Shown here one piece after another: positions 30,943 to 40,263 of a stretch of DNA of 64,000 nucleotides. Under the pieces are notes generated by a model, which had not been told where the DNA came from, made no database searches, and was given only the letters and a program-made list of their open reading frames with translations. A program made the position numbers and the translations under genes. This stretch comes from Lysobacter concretionis Ko07 = DSM 16239 (GTDB lineage Bacteria; Pseudomonadota; Gammaproteobacteria; Xanthomonadales; Xanthomonadaceae): positions 1 through 64,000 of the forward strand of contig NZ_AVPS01000004.1 in assembly GCF_000768345.1 (NCBI RefSeq). Reading direction: 5' to 3'. Within the stretch, counting starts at the first letter, position 1. Each line of letters begins with the position of its first letter.

Positions 30943-31950
30943 TTACCCGAGTCTATTTGGCAGGCATCGATCTTCTGTTGTGCGCTGCAACGCAGACCGT
31001 TCCAATGCGGGAGCCGTGGCGGGAATGCGGTGTGGATCGAAGGCGGCAAGTGCATGGGCCAGCAGTTCGTCGACATCGCCGGCCAGGTCCAGCGCGTGCG
31101 CCGACTGGCCCAATGTCAACCAGGCGCGACGCAATGCCGGCAGCGGATCCGCCGGATCGACGGGCCGTGCCCGATCCGACTTGGACAGCTTGCGACCGTC
31201 ACGATCGACGACCAGCGGCAGGTGGGCGTAGCGCGGCGTGGGCAGGCCCAGCGCCTGCTGCAGCAGGATCTGCCGGGGAATCGAGTCGAGCAGGTCGGCG
31301 CCACGCACCACGTCGGTGATGCCCTGGTCGGCGTCATCCACGACGACCGCCAGCTGATAGGCCCAGCAGCCATCGGCACGGCGGATCACGAAGTCGCCGG
31401 CATGCCGCGCGACGTCCTGCCGCTGGTGGTCCTGGATGCCATCGTCGAAATCGATCCAGGTGCCATCGTGGACGCGGAACCGTATGGCCGGATCCGCGCG
31501 TCGGGCCGAAGCCACGCAATGGCGATGGATGCCGCCGGCCGCCGCCAGATCGCTGCGACTGCAATGGCAGGCAAACGCGTGGCCAGTGTCGATCAGCCGT
31601 TGCAACGCCTGTCGGTACAGTCCGTCGCGTTCGCTCTGGCGGACGACCGGTGCATCCGCCACCAGGCCGAAGGCGGTCAGTGTGGCGAGTTGGGCTTCGG
31701 CGGAGCCGGGCACTTCGCGGGCGGGGTCGAGGTCCTCGATCCGCACCAGCCACTTGCCCCCGGCGGAACGGGCCAGCAGCCAGCTGCCGAACGCGGCGAG
31801 CAGCGAGCCCGCATGCAGATCACCGGTTGGCGAGGGCGCGAAACGTCCGCGATAACCGGACGGCCGTTCGATGGGGCGGCGGTCGGTGGGACGGCCCGGC
31901 TCCGGCGGGCCGTGTTCGGCAGGAGCAGCGGTAGACGGTGCGCTGGGCAT
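30943..31950 (-). CDS. gluQ: Glutamyl-Q tRNA(Asp) synthetase
   Basis: A 335-residue paralogue of the glutamyl-tRNA synthetase catalytic half that attaches glutamate to queuosine in tRNA-Asp. It lacks an anticodon-binding domain, as expected. GRFAPSPTGDLHAGSLLAA (HIGH-class region), RIEDLDPARE, a Cys/His zinc site (CHCSR...HC) and KLSKSD are visible. About 30 N-terminal residues before YRGRFAPSPTG are Pro/Glu-rich; a later start is possible. It is divergent from htpX; phaB follows 37 bp after its stop. Confidence 0.93.
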   Translation of the reverse strand: MPSAPSTAAPAEHGPPEPGRPTDRRPIERPSGYRGRFAPSPTGDLHAGSLLAAFGSWLLARSAGGKWLVRIEDLDPAREVPGSAEAQLATLTAFGLVADAPVVRQSERDGLYRQALQRLIDTGHAFACHCSRSDLAAAGGIHRHCVASARRADPAIRFRVHDGTWIDFDDGIQDHQRQDVARHAGDFVIRRADGCWAYQLAVVVDDADQGITDVVRGADLLDSIPRQILLQQALGLPTPRYAHLPLVVDRDGRKLSKSDRARPVDPADPLPALRRAWLTLGQSAHALDLAGDVDELLAHALAAFDPHRIPATAPALERSALQRTTEDRCLPNRLG

Positions 31951-32086
31951 GGCGGGCAGGCTGGTTGCAGGCGGATGGTTCTGGGCAAATGCCGGGGAGA
32001 TTCGGCGTCGAGCCGATGCAGCGCGATTGCCCGCACCCTTGTGACGACGATGGAAGTTAACGCAATGAGTCGTTTGCGCCTCGGCA

Positions 32087-32116
32087 CTTGAATTTGCGTC
32101 GAGCCTGCCACAGATT
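32087..32116 (+). promoter_or_regulatory. Candidate sigma-32-like promoter of htpX
   Basis: CTTGAA (32087-32092) followed after 15 bp by CCACAGATTT resembles the heat-shock sigma factor pattern CTTGAA-N(13-17)-CCCATNT, with an imperfect -10. A sigma-70 reading (TTGAAT-N17-CAGATT) is also weak. htpX is a known sigma-32 gene in E. coli, which makes the first reading reasonable. Confidence 0.35.
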
Positions 32117-32153
32117 TCCCTGGCTGCGCAGGGTGCGCGGAAGGAATTTACCC

Positions 32154-33056
32154 ATGTTCAAACGTATCGCGTTGTTTCTGGCCACGAACCTGGCGGTGAT
32201 GGTGTTGCTCGGCATCGTGCTGAGCGTGTTGCAGGGCGTGTTTGGCATCACCCTGGGCAACAACGGCACCTTGCTGGTGTTTGCCGCGGTGTTCGGTTTT
32301 GGCGGCTCGCTGATTTCGCTGGCGATGTCCAAGTGGATGGCGAAGCGTTCGACCGGCGCCCAGGTGATCGAAACACCGCGCAGCGAGAGCGAGCAATGGC
32401 TGGTGGCCACCGTGCAGCGGCAAGCCGAGGCGGCGGGCATCAAAATGCCCGAAGTGGCGATCTACGACGCTCCCGAGATCAACGCGTTCGCCACCGGACC
32501 GAGCCGCAACAACTCGCTGGTGGCCGTGTCCACCGGGCTGTTGCGCGGGATGAACCGTGACGAGGCCGAAGCGGTGCTCGGCCATGAAATCAGCCACGTG
32601 GCCAACGGCGACATGGTGACGATGGCGCTGATCCAGGGCGTGCTGAACACCTTCGTGATCGTGCTGGCGCGGGTGGTCGGGCGGATCGTGGACGGGTTTA
32701 TCAGCGGCAACCGTGAAAGCAGCGCTCCCGGGTTCGGCTACTACATCATCGTGTTCGTGCTCGACATGGTGTTCGGCCTGATCGCAAGCATGATCGCGAT
32801 GTGGTTCTCGCGGTACCGCGAGTTCCGCGCCGATGCCGGCGGTGCGAGCCTCGCCGGACGCGACAAGATGGTCGCCGCGCTGCAGCGTCTGGCGCAGAAC
32901 CACGGACAGAACACATTGCCCAAGCAGGTGGCGGCGTTCGGCATCAGCGGAGCGGTCGGCCACGGCATGCGCCGGTTGTTGATGAGCCATCCGCCGCTGG
33001 AGGAGCGAATCGCCGCGCTGCGCCGCATGCAGGACACGGTGCGCACGGTGGTCTGA
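32154..33056 (+). CDS. htpX: Protease HtpX
   Basis: A 300-residue inner-membrane M48B zinc protease that degrades misfolded membrane proteins. Two N-terminal membrane segments ([38 protein letters not shown]) precede the zinc motif HEISH at 144-148. Two further segments (around [13 protein letters not shown] and [20 protein letters not shown]) are followed by the third ligand Glu in REFRADAGG. The C-terminal [12 protein letters not shown] is conserved. I chose the ATG at 32154, preceded by GGAAGGAATTTACCC. The gene ends at a bidirectional terminator. Confidence 0.97.
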   Translation: MFKRIALFLATNLAVMVLLGIVLSVLQGVFGITLGNNGTLLVFAAVFGFGGSLISLAMSKWMAKRSTGAQVIETPRSESEQWLVATVQRQAEAAGIKMPEVAIYDAPEINAFATGPSRNNSLVAVSTGLLRGMNRDEAEAVLGHEISHVANGDMVTMALIQGVLNTFVIVLARVVGRIVDGFISGNRESSAPGFGYYIIVFVLDMVFGLIASMIAMWFSRYREFRADAGGASLAGRDKMVAALQRLAQNHGQNTLPKQVAAFGISGAVGHGMRRLLMSHPPLEERIAALRRMQDTVRTVV

Positions 33057-33072
33057 CCGCCGCCGGCTGAAG

Positions 33073-33098
33073 AAAAACCCGCCATCCGGCGGGTTTTT
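33073..33098. terminator. Bidirectional terminator between htpX and the FimX-like gene
   Basis: AACCCGCC / GGCGGGTT with loop ATCC (33075-33094) is flanked by an A-run on the left and a T-run on the right. It can stop transcription of both convergent genes. Confidence 0.93.
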
Positions 33099-33133
33099 TC
33101 ATGCGTCCAGTCCGGCAGTCCCGCGACCGGAAG

Positions 33134-35212
33134 CTAACTGAAGTCGTAGTTCATGCTCGGCCCCGACGCCGCCAGGAAATGGCCCTGCGCGTAGTCGATG
33201 CCGGCACTGAACAGGATGCTCATGCTGCCGGCGTCCTGGACGAATTCGGCAATGGTCTGCTTGCCCGATTCGCGCGCTTTCTCGGCGATCTCGCGGATGC
33301 GCTGCTGGTGTTCCTGGTTGGCCGGCAGGTCCTCCATGAACGCGCGGTCCAGCTTGAGGAAGGCGGCGTCGAAGTGGCTGAGCAACTGGAACGAATTCAG
33401 GCCGCTGCCGAACTGTTCCAGACCGATCCGCACCCCGAGCCGGGCCACTTCCTGCTGGAAGGTCTGCGCGGCCCGGAGGTGGGTGAACACCTTCGACTCG
33501 GGCAGCTGCAGCACCAGCAGTTCGCCGTCCACGCCGTGCTTGGCCAGCCGCTCGGTGATGTGCTGCAACAGGCTGTCGTCCTGCAGGGACGCCTCGGTGA
33601 TCCGGGCCAGCAGGGTGGTGCGATGGCCGGCCTTGAGCTGGGCGCCGATGCTGGCAATCGCGTTGCCCACGACCCAACGGTCGATTTCCCACAACAGGCC
33701 ATGTTCCTCGGCGATCTGCAGGAAGGCCGGCGGCTGCACCAGCTCCCCGTGTTCGCCGGTCATGCGCAGGTAGGCGTCGTAGATCTCGATGGGTTCGCCA
33801 TGCAGGCCGATCAACGGCTGGTAATGCATGATGAAACGGTCGCTGTCGATGGCGTCGCGGATCCGGGTGACCCAGGCCTCCACACGCTCCTGTTCCGCGC
33901 GATCCACCGCGCCGGGGTCGAAGATGTCGATCCGGTTGCCACCGACGGCCAGGTTCGCCTGCACCGCGTGGTGGGCCTTGCCCAGCACCTCGGTGACGCT
34001 GGCGATCTTCTGGCCGATCTGCACGCCGCCGATGCTGACGGTCGCGTTGAGCGAGTGGGCATCGGTTTCCAGCACGTGGTCGGCGAACGCGGTCCGGATC
34101 GACTCCGCCAGCGCGGTGGTGCCATGGAAGTCGCTGCCGGGCCGCAGCACCGCGAACTGGTGCTCGCTGAAGCGCGCCACGATGTCGCCGTCTCCCAGTA
34201 CGCCCAGCAGGCGTTGGGCACACGCGCCGATCAGGTCGTCGGAGGCATCCAGCCCGATGCCCTGCAGCAGGTGGGCGTAATGGTCGGGTTCGATCAGCAG
34301 CAGGCCCTGGCGGCCGGCATTCTGCGCGGCATCGGCGACGGCATCCTCCAGCGCCCGCAGGAAGGTCGCGCGGTTGAGCAGGCCGGTGGCCTGGTCGCGA
34401 TGACGCAACTCCTCGACTTCGCGGACCAGCTCGGGATCGAGTTCCTGCCGCCGCAGGACGACCTGCTGGCAGGCCTCGCCTTCGTAGCTGGCCGGAGTGA
34501 ACTCCATCACGGCCGGGAAGCTCGCCCCATCCAGCGTGAGTGCCTCAAGCTCGTACCGTGGCGGTGGGGCCTCGCCCTTGCCCAGCCGCTTCAGCAGTTC
34601 CCTGAATTCGTCGACGTGTTGCGGGGCAATCAGGTCCAGCAAGGACATGCCTTCGATGTCCTCGAACGAATCGAAGCCGAACATCTCCAGGTAGGCCCCG
34701 TTGGCACGGATGTGCATGCCTTCGTGGACGTAGGCGATCGGGTCGCGCGAGGAGTCGATCAGCGCGTCGCAGCGGCGCTCGGTTTCACGGGTCTGGGTTT
34801 CCAGCCACCGCAGCGACCGCCGCGCCTCCAGGTCGCTCCATTCATTGCGTACCACCTTCTCGACGTGCCCCGGGTGCTGGCGCAATGCGACGGCGCGTAC
34901 GCCCAGTTCGCTCATTTTCAACAGGCGGGCGTCGTCGACCGCATCCAGCAGGACCAGGATCGGCAGATCCTTGCCGCTGGCGCCGACCTGGGTGACAACC
35001 TGTTCCAGGGTGATCGTGCTGGAATCGCCGGCCGCCAGGACCAGGTCGAACGGCTGGCCGGAAAGCAGGCCGGAGAACGCTTCCAGGCTTTCGGGCCGAC
35101 TCGGCCTCACCGCAATCCCGCTGTTGCGCAGGCCGTTGGCGATGGCTTCGGCATCGTCGACGCTGTCATCGATGATCAGCAGTCGCAGCGTCGTGTCCTT
35201 AACCAGTTGCAT
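33134..35212 (-). CDS. FimX-like protein: REC-like, PAS, degenerate GGDEF and degenerate EAL
   Basis: A 692-residue multidomain signalling protein. A receiver-like domain (LRLLIIDDSVDDAEAIANGL; ~8-125), a PAS domain (~140-260), a GGDEF-derived domain (~270-430) and an EAL-derived domain (~440-690) are in order. The GGDEF signature is replaced by SEHQF (349-353) and the EAL signature by DAY (479-481), so neither catalysis is expected. This matches FimX, a c-di-GMP receptor that controls type IV pilus assembly in Pseudomonas and Xanthomonas. I chose the ATG at 35212 because GGGGG lies 5-6 bp upstream. No pilus gene is nearby. Confidence 0.85.
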   Translation of the reverse strand: MQLVKDTTLRLLIIDDSVDDAEAIANGLRNSGIAVRPSRPESLEAFSGLLSGQPFDLVLAAGDSSTITLEQVVTQVGASGKDLPILVLLDAVDDARLLKMSELGVRAVALRQHPGHVEKVVRNEWSDLEARRSLRWLETQTRETERRCDALIDSSRDPIAYVHEGMHIRANGAYLEMFGFDSFEDIEGMSLLDLIAPQHVDEFRELLKRLGKGEAPPPRYELEALTLDGASFPAVMEFTPASYEGEACQQVVLRRQELDPELVREVEELRHRDQATGLLNRATFLRALEDAVADAAQNAGRQGLLLIEPDHYAHLLQGIGLDASDDLIGACAQRLLGVLGDGDIVARFSEHQFAVLRPGSDFHGTTALAESIRTAFADHVLETDAHSLNATVSIGGVQIGQKIASVTEVLGKAHHAVQANLAVGGNRIDIFDPGAVDRAEQERVEAWVTRIRDAIDSDRFIMHYQPLIGLHGEPIEIYDAYLRMTGEHGELVQPPAFLQIAEEHGLLWEIDRWVVGNAIASIGAQLKAGHRTTLLARITEASLQDDSLLQHITERLAKHGVDGELLVLQLPESKVFTHLRAAQTFQQEVARLGVRIGLEQFGSGLNSFQLLSHFDAAFLKLDRAFMEDLPANQEHQQRIREIAEKARESGKQTIAEFVQDAGSMSILFSAGIDYAQGHFLAASGPSMNYDFS

Positions 35213-35504
35213 AGTTCCCCCGTTCGTCCCGTTGTGTGTCTGCCGCGCCGGGCCATCGATGATCCGGCGCGGCCCAATCACCCGGGACCGTTATTGGATT
35301 GCCGCATTGGATTGCCGCACCGGGTCGTCGTGGCGGCAGGAGCGTGCCGTCGCGGACAGAACCGTTGCCGTTTGTCGTTGTTCCCGCAGCATGATGCCCC
35401 GGTGCCGGCGATGCCATGTCGGTACTCGTCATGAAAACGCATGTCCGTCCGGATTTTCCGGCCCGTTATGACAGAAGCCGGTATGAGCGTCCACGGCATT
35501 GCCG
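35213..35504. other. Intergenic region with a hairpin and a 13-bp tandem duplication
   Basis: The 292 bp upstream of the FimX-like gene contain a 10-bp perfect inverted repeat GCCGCGCCGG / CCGGCGCGGC (35242-35273, 12-nt loop) about 30 bp before the start codon. Two direct copies of ATTGGATTGCCGC follow (35293-35305 and 35306-35318). No gene is supported. The hairpin would lie in the 5' leader of the leftward transcript if transcription begins beyond it. Confidence 0.6.
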
Positions 35505-36545
35505 TCAAGTCTGGATGCCGGTCGCAGGCATCATTGGACGCTTGCCGCTGTCGCCAGCGATCTCGCGAACCAGCCGTGGCACCAGATAGCCCGACAGCCG
35601 GGCAGCGAGACCGGCATGCAGTTGCAGGGCGCGCTCGTCGCTGATCTCGAAATGCGCCGCGCCCTGGACCCGGTCGAGCTGATGCAGGTAATACGGCAGC
35701 ACGCCGGCAGCGAAGCCACGCTCGCTCAATGCGGCCAGCGCGTCCACCGAATCGTTGACGCCGCGCAGCAGCACCGCCTGGTTGAGCACGCTCGCCCCGG
35801 TGCCGCGCAGGCGCGCCACGGCGGCGTCGACGTCGGCATCGAACTCGTTGGCATGGTTGGCGTGCAACACCACGGCCACCGGCCAGGGCAGCGTCGCCAG
35901 CCAGTCGACCAGGGCATCGTCGACCCGTTCCGGCAATACCACCGGCAGGCGGGTGTGGATGCGCAGCCGCTTGAGGTGGGGCACGCGGGCCAGTGCATCG
36001 GTCAATTCGACCAGCTTCGGGGTCGCCAGCGACCAGGGGTCGCCGCCGGACAGGATGACTTCGTCGATGTCCGGATCGGCCCGGATCAATTCGACCGCCT
36101 CCGCCCAGCCGCCTGCCGCGGCGGTCTCCTGCGCATACGGGAAATGGCGCCGGAAGCAGTACCGGCAATTGATCGCGCAACTGCCGGTGCTGACCAGCAA
36201 CGCCCGGCCGCGGTACTTGCGGATCACCCCGTTGCCGGCCCTGGCGGCCGCATCGCCCACCGCGTCCAGCTCGAACCCCGGCATCGGCTGCATCTCCGCG
36301 TCCAGCGGCAGCACCTGGCGCAGCAGCGGATCGTGCGGGTCGCCGTGGCGCATGCGGGCGACGAATCCGCGCGGCACGCGCAAGGCGAACTGGCGAGCGG
36401 CGGCCTCGGAGAGGTTCAGCGCGGTGGGGTCCAGGCCCAGCAGGTCGAGCAGTTCACGCGGGTCGCGCACGGCCTCGCGCCACAGCTGTTGCCAGCGTGG
36501 CGGCGTGAGGCGCGTCTGTATGGCGGCCGGGGCTGCGGGTATCAT
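35505..36545 (-). CDS. epmB: EF-P beta-lysylation protein EpmB (lysine 2,3-aminomutase-like)
   Basis: A 346-residue radical SAM, PLP-dependent enzyme of the lysine 2,3-aminomutase family. The cluster motif CAINCRYC (CX3CX2C) and the following FRRHFPY are visible, as are ILSGGDPWSL and the HTRLPVVLP strand. EpmB converts (S)-alpha-lysine to (R)-beta-lysine, which EpmA attaches to EF-P. The gene is divergent from efp with only 114 bp between starts, and the EF-P here has the target lysine, so the assignment is strong. The start at 36545 gives family-normal length. epmA is not in the window. Confidence 0.94.
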   Translation of the reverse strand: MIPAAPAAIQTRLTPPRWQQLWREAVRDPRELLDLLGLDPTALNLSEAAARQFALRVPRGFVARMRHGDPHDPLLRQVLPLDAEMQPMPGFELDAVGDAAARAGNGVIRKYRGRALLVSTGSCAINCRYCFRRHFPYAQETAAAGGWAEAVELIRADPDIDEVILSGGDPWSLATPKLVELTDALARVPHLKRLRIHTRLPVVLPERVDDALVDWLATLPWPVAVVLHANHANEFDADVDAAVARLRGTGASVLNQAVLLRGVNDSVDALAALSERGFAAGVLPYYLHQLDRVQGAAHFEISDERALQLHAGLAARLSGYLVPRLVREIAGDSGKRPMMPATGIQT

Positions 36546-36659
36546 TCGGTTCCAGTTTCGCTTGCGACCGGCGGCACCGGACACAGCCAGACATTCTAGC
36601 GGCCCGTCGCGTGCGTGGGGCCGCGACCCCCAGTCATTCATATCTGCAGGAGTTCCCGC

Positions 36660-37226
36660 ATGGCCACTTACGGCTTGAACGATGTCAAGAACGGGTTGAA
36701 GATTCTGATCAACAACGATCCGTGCGTCATCACCGATACCGACTTCATCAAGCCGGGCAAGGGCCAGGCCTTCACCCGGGTGAAGTACCGCAGCATCAAG
36801 ACCGGGCGGACGCAGGAAATCACCATGAAGGCGACCGATTCGCTCGAAGCGGCGGACGTGCTCGATACCGACATGCAGTTCCTGTACACCGACGGCGAGC
36901 ATTGGCACTTCATGGACCCCACCAGCTTCGAGCAGGTCCAGGCCGACAAGAACGGCGTGGGCGATGCGGCCAAGTGGCTGAAGGGTGAGGAGGACTGCGT
37001 GGTGACCTTGTGGAACGGCAGCCCGATCTTTGTTGCTCCGCCGAATTTCGTCGAGCTGAAGATCGTCGAGACCGATCCTGGCGTGCGTGGCGACACCTCC
37101 GGCGGTGGCGGCAAGCCGGCCACATTGGAAACCGGCGCGGTTGTGCGGGTGCCGCTGTTCGTCGGCCAGGACGAGATCATCAAGGTCGACACCCGCTCCG
37201 GCGAGTACGTCAGCCGGGTCAAGTGA
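36660..37226 (+). CDS. efp: Translation elongation factor P
   Basis: A 188-residue three-domain factor that helps ribosomes make polyproline bonds. The modified loop reads KPGKGQA with Lys34, the residue that EpmA/EpmB beta-lysylate in E. coli; the arginine-type (EarP) form is excluded. [17 protein letters not shown] and [23 protein letters not shown] mark the C-terminal OB domains (positions ~145-188). The ATG at 36660 follows GCAGGAGTTCCCGC. It is followed by a 10-bp terminator hairpin. Confidence 0.97.
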   Translation: MATYGLNDVKNGLKILINNDPCVITDTDFIKPGKGQAFTRVKYRSIKTGRTQEITMKATDSLEAADVLDTDMQFLYTDGEHWHFMDPTSFEQVQADKNGVGDAAKWLKGEEDCVVTLWNGSPIFVAPPNFVELKIVETDPGVRGDTSGGGGKPATLETGAVVRVPLFVGQDEIIKVDTRSGEYVSRVK

Positions 37227-37235
37227 CGATCTGGC

Positions 37236-37261
37236 CCTTGGCCGCACCGCGGCCAAGGCTT
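37236..37261 (+). terminator. Terminator hairpin after efp
   Basis: CCTTGGCCGC / GCGGCCAAGG, a perfect 10-bp stem with a 3-nt loop (37236-37258), begins 9 bp past the efp stop and is followed by CTTTG. Confidence 0.75.
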
Positions 37262-37266
37262 TGCCG

Positions 37267-37467
37267 GATCGTCATCCCCGCATGTTTCAAGCGGGGGATC
37301 CATGGACGCAGGTTTCCCGGTAATCCGGGACCACACATCCATGGGCCCTGCGACCCCGCGCACCTCGCTCGGGTGGCGGGTGCCGGTGCGCGGGGGCACT
37401 CGCCCAGGCGCGGGCCGATGGCTCGCAAACACCTGATCCCACCCCGCCTGCGCAGGAACGACGCATG
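37267..37467. repeat. Palindromic intergenic repeat region
   Basis: The stretch between efp and the amidohydrolase gene contains GTCATCCCCGC...GCGGGGGATCCATGGACG and, near its end, CCCGCCTGCGCAGGAACGACG. These are pieces of the GTCATYCCCGC-type palindromic repeats common in proteobacterial genomes. ATCCATGG occurs twice in opposite contexts (near 37299 and 37338). No coding sequence is supported. Confidence 0.6.
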
Positions 37468-37487
37468 ACATTTTCCGAGAGATCCAG

Positions 37488-38825
37488 ATGACCGATGCGA
37501 TTCCCCAGCCCTGCGACCTGTTGATCGAAGCCGGCTGGGTGGTGCCTGTCCAGCCGCACGGCGTGGTGCTGGAAGACCATGCGGTCGCGGTGACCGACGG
37601 GGTGATCGTCGCCGTATTGCCGGTTGCCGATGCGCGTGCGCGCTTCGCTGCGAAACACACCGTGGCGCGACCGCACGCGGCGTTGATCCCGGGGCTGGTC
37701 AATGCCCACACGCACAACCCGATGACCCTGCTGCGCGGCGTCGCCGACGACCTGCCGTTGATGGAGTGGCTGCAGGGCCACATCTGGCCGATCGAGGGCG
37801 AGGTGATCGGCCCGGATTTCGTGGCCGATGGCGTCAGCCTGGCGATCGCCGAGATGCTGCGCGGCGGCACCACCTGTGCCAACGAGAACTACTTCTTTCC
37901 CGACGTACAGGCCGCCACTTACCAGCGGCACGGTTTCCGCGCCCGCGTCGGCTTGCCGGTGATCGATTTCCCGACTGCCTGGGCGAAGACCGACGACGAG
38001 TATTTCGACCGCGCCATCGAGGTCCACGACCAGTGGCGCGGCGACGCGCTGGTGTCGATGGCGTTCGTCCCGCATGCGCCGTACACGGTGTCGGACGCGA
38101 ACTTCGAGCGGATCCGGATGTTCTCCGACCAGCTCGACCTGCCGGTCCACCTGCACACCCACGAGACCGAACACGAGGTGCAGGAATCGCAGCAGAAGCA
38201 CGGCCAGCGGCCGCTGGCCCGCCTGGACCGGCTCGGTCTGGTCAACGATCGCCTGATCGCGGTTCACATGACCGCGCTGACCGACACCGAGATCGCGCTG
38301 TGCGCACAACGCGGCGTCAGCGTGGTGCATTGCCCCGAGTCGAACCTCAAGCTGGCCTCGGGGTTCTGCCCGGTCGGCAAGCTGGAGCAGGCGGGGGTCA
38401 ACATCGCGATCGGCACGGACGGTGCGGCCAGCAACAACGACCTGGACATGTTCGGCGAGACCCGCACCGCGGCCCAGCTGGCGAAAGCGGTGGCCGGCGA
38501 CGCAACGGTATTCAGCGCCGCCAGCGCGCTGCGCGCGGCGACTCTGGGCGGTGCCAGGGCGATGGGACTGGATGACCGGATCGGCTCGATCGAGGTCGGC
38601 AAGCAGGCCGACCTGGCCTGCGTCGACCTGGAGCAGGTCGAGACCCAACCGCTGCATCATGTGGTCTCGCAACTGGTGTACGCGACCGGCCGCCACCATG
38701 TCACCGACGTGTGGATCGGCGGCAAGGCGAAGCTGCGGCAACGCGAGCTGGTCGACATCGACACCGCGGCACTGATCGCCAACGCGAAGCAGTGGCGCAA
38801 GCGGATTGCCGCAATCCGCGGCTGA
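37488..38825 (+). CDS. TRZ/ATZ family amidohydrolase, likely MTA/SAH deaminase
   Basis: A 445-residue metal-dependent hydrolase of the amidohydrolase superfamily. The metal site appears as NAHTHNP (HxH), HLHTHETEHE (third His and Glu), the later H in HMTAL and D in GTDGAAS. This pattern fits the 5-methylthioadenosine/S-adenosylhomocysteine deaminase (MtaD) group rather than atrazine or guanine enzymes. Downstream ubiG, a SAM-dependent methyltransferase 21 bp away, fits a role in SAH recycling, an inference. The ATG at 37488 follows GAGAGATCCAG. Confidence 0.88.
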   Translation: MTDAIPQPCDLLIEAGWVVPVQPHGVVLEDHAVAVTDGVIVAVLPVADARARFAAKHTVARPHAALIPGLVNAHTHNPMTLLRGVADDLPLMEWLQGHIWPIEGEVIGPDFVADGVSLAIAEMLRGGTTCANENYFFPDVQAATYQRHGFRARVGLPVIDFPTAWAKTDDEYFDRAIEVHDQWRGDALVSMAFVPHAPYTVSDANFERIRMFSDQLDLPVHLHTHETEHEVQESQQKHGQRPLARLDRLGLVNDRLIAVHMTALTDTEIALCAQRGVSVVHCPESNLKLASGFCPVGKLEQAGVNIAIGTDGAASNNDLDMFGETRTAAQLAKAVAGDATVFSAASALRAATLGGARAMGLDDRIGSIEVGKQADLACVDLEQVETQPLHHVVSQLVYATGRHHVTDVWIGGKAKLRQRELVDIDTAALIANAKQWRKRIAAIRG

Positions 38826-38846
38826 TCTTTCTGGAGTTCCGGCGAC

Positions 38847-39569
38847 ATGACCACCGACGACACCGTGCGCGACGACAACTTCCACCAGGCCGAGCTCGAC
38901 AAGTTCGGCGCGCTGGCCAGCCGCTGGTGGGATCCGCAAGGCCCGCAGAAGGCGTTGCATGCGTTGAATCCGGCCCGCCTTGGCTATGTCGGCTCACGCG
39001 TCGCCCTGGCCGGCGCGCAGGTGCTGGATGTCGGCTGCGGCGGGGGTCTGCTCAGCGAGGCGCTGGCGGGCGAGGGCGCGCAGGTCACCGCGATCGACCT
39101 GGCGCCCGAGCTGGTCAAGGTCGCCCGCCTGCATGGGCTGGAAACCGGCGCCAAGGTCGATTACCGGCTGCAGTCCGCCGAGTCGCTGGCGGCCGAGATG
39201 CCAAGCCGGTTCGATGCCGTCACCTGCATGGAGATGCTGGAGCACGTGCCTGATCCGGCTGCGATCATCGACGCTTGCGCCGCGCTGTTGAAGCCGGGCG
39301 GTCGCCTGTTCCTGTCGACGCTGAACCGCACCCCGGCCGCGTTCGCGCTGGCGATCGTCGGTGCGGAATACATCGCCCGCCTGCTGCCCACGGGCACGCA
39401 TCGCTACCGCGACTTCATCAAGCCATCCGAGCTGGGCGGATGGCTGCGCGCCGCCGGCCTGCAGCTGGAGGATGTCAGCGGCCTGATGTACGAACCGTGG
39501 CGCAACGCGGCGCGGTTGACGAAGCGGGCCGACGTCAACTACCTGGCCTGCGCGCGCAAGCCGGAATGA
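38847..39569 (+). CDS. ubiG: Ubiquinone biosynthesis O-methyltransferase
   Basis: A 240-residue class I SAM methyltransferase that performs both O-methylations in ubiquinone synthesis. The N-terminal [18 protein letters not shown], the SAM loop [16 protein letters not shown] and [10 protein letters not shown] are typical of UbiG. The stop overlaps the next gene start as ATGA (39566-39569), coupling it to the phosphatase gene, an order also seen in Pseudomonas and Xanthomonas. Confidence 0.97.
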   Translation: MTTDDTVRDDNFHQAELDKFGALASRWWDPQGPQKALHALNPARLGYVGSRVALAGAQVLDVGCGGGLLSEALAGEGAQVTAIDLAPELVKVARLHGLETGAKVDYRLQSAESLAAEMPSRFDAVTCMEMLEHVPDPAAIIDACAALLKPGGRLFLSTLNRTPAAFALAIVGAEYIARLLPTGTHRYRDFIKPSELGGWLRAAGLQLEDVSGLMYEPWRNAARLTKRADVNYLACARKPE

Positions 39570-40240
39570 CCGTGAAATTTCCCAGGGCGGTCCTGTTCGA
39601 CCTTGACGGCACCTTGCTGGACAGCGCGCCGGACATGCTGGCGGCCATCAACGTCATGCGTGCCGGGCGCGACCGCCCGCCGATGGCGCTGGCCGAGTTG
39701 CGCCCGCAGGTGTCCCGCGGCGCACGGGCAATGGCGGCGGCCGCGTTTCCGGACGTCGACGCGGACCAGCGCGAGCGCTGGATCCCCGAGTTCCTTGACC
39801 ATTACCAGCAGCAGCTCGGTCGCCATGGCGCGCCGTTCGAGGGCGTCGAGGCGATGCTGGCGCGACTGGAATCGGCCGGCACCGTGTGGGGCATCGTCAC
39901 CAACAAGCCCGAATACCTGGCGACCCGGCTGATCCCGCTGCTGGGCTGGCAGGAGCGCTGCGCGGTGTTGATCGGCGGCGACACGCTGTCGGCACGCAAG
40001 CCCGACCCATTGCCGCTGACGGTGGCCGCCGACCGCATCGGCGTCGCGTCGGCGGACTGCGTGTACGTCGGCGACGACGAACGCGACATCATCGCCGCAC
40101 GCGCCGCCGGCATGCCGTCGGTGGTGGCGCTGTGGGGCTATCGGCTGCCCGATGACGACCCCGTCGACTGGCGCGGCGATGTGATGATCGACGATCCGAT
40201 CCAGCTGGCCGATGCCGCGGCATGGCCCGGTACCCGATGA
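39566..40240 (+). CDS. HAD phosphatase, Gph/MupP type
   Basis: A 224-residue HAD-superfamily phosphatase with the nucleophile motif [10 protein letters not shown] at the N terminus, IVTNKPEY (motif II Thr), the motif III Lys in [10 protein letters not shown], and [11 protein letters not shown] (motif IV). Such genes are commonly labelled phosphoglycolate phosphatase. In Pseudomonas the homologue next to ubiG is MupP, an N-acetylmuramate-6-phosphate phosphatase of the cell-wall recycling bypass. The ATGA overlap with ubiG fits that context. I leave the symbol blank because sequence alone does not separate the two. Confidence 0.9.
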   Translation: MTVKFPRAVLFDLDGTLLDSAPDMLAAINVMRAGRDRPPMALAELRPQVSRGARAMAAAAFPDVDADQRERWIPEFLDHYQQQLGRHGAPFEGVEAMLARLESAGTVWGIVTNKPEYLATRLIPLLGWQERCAVLIGGDTLSARKPDPLPLTVAADRIGVASADCVYVGDDERDIIAARAAGMPSVVALWGYRLPDDDPVDWRGDVMIDDPIQLADAAAWPGTR

Positions 40241-40263
40241 GCGACATCCAGGAAGGGCAGTCC

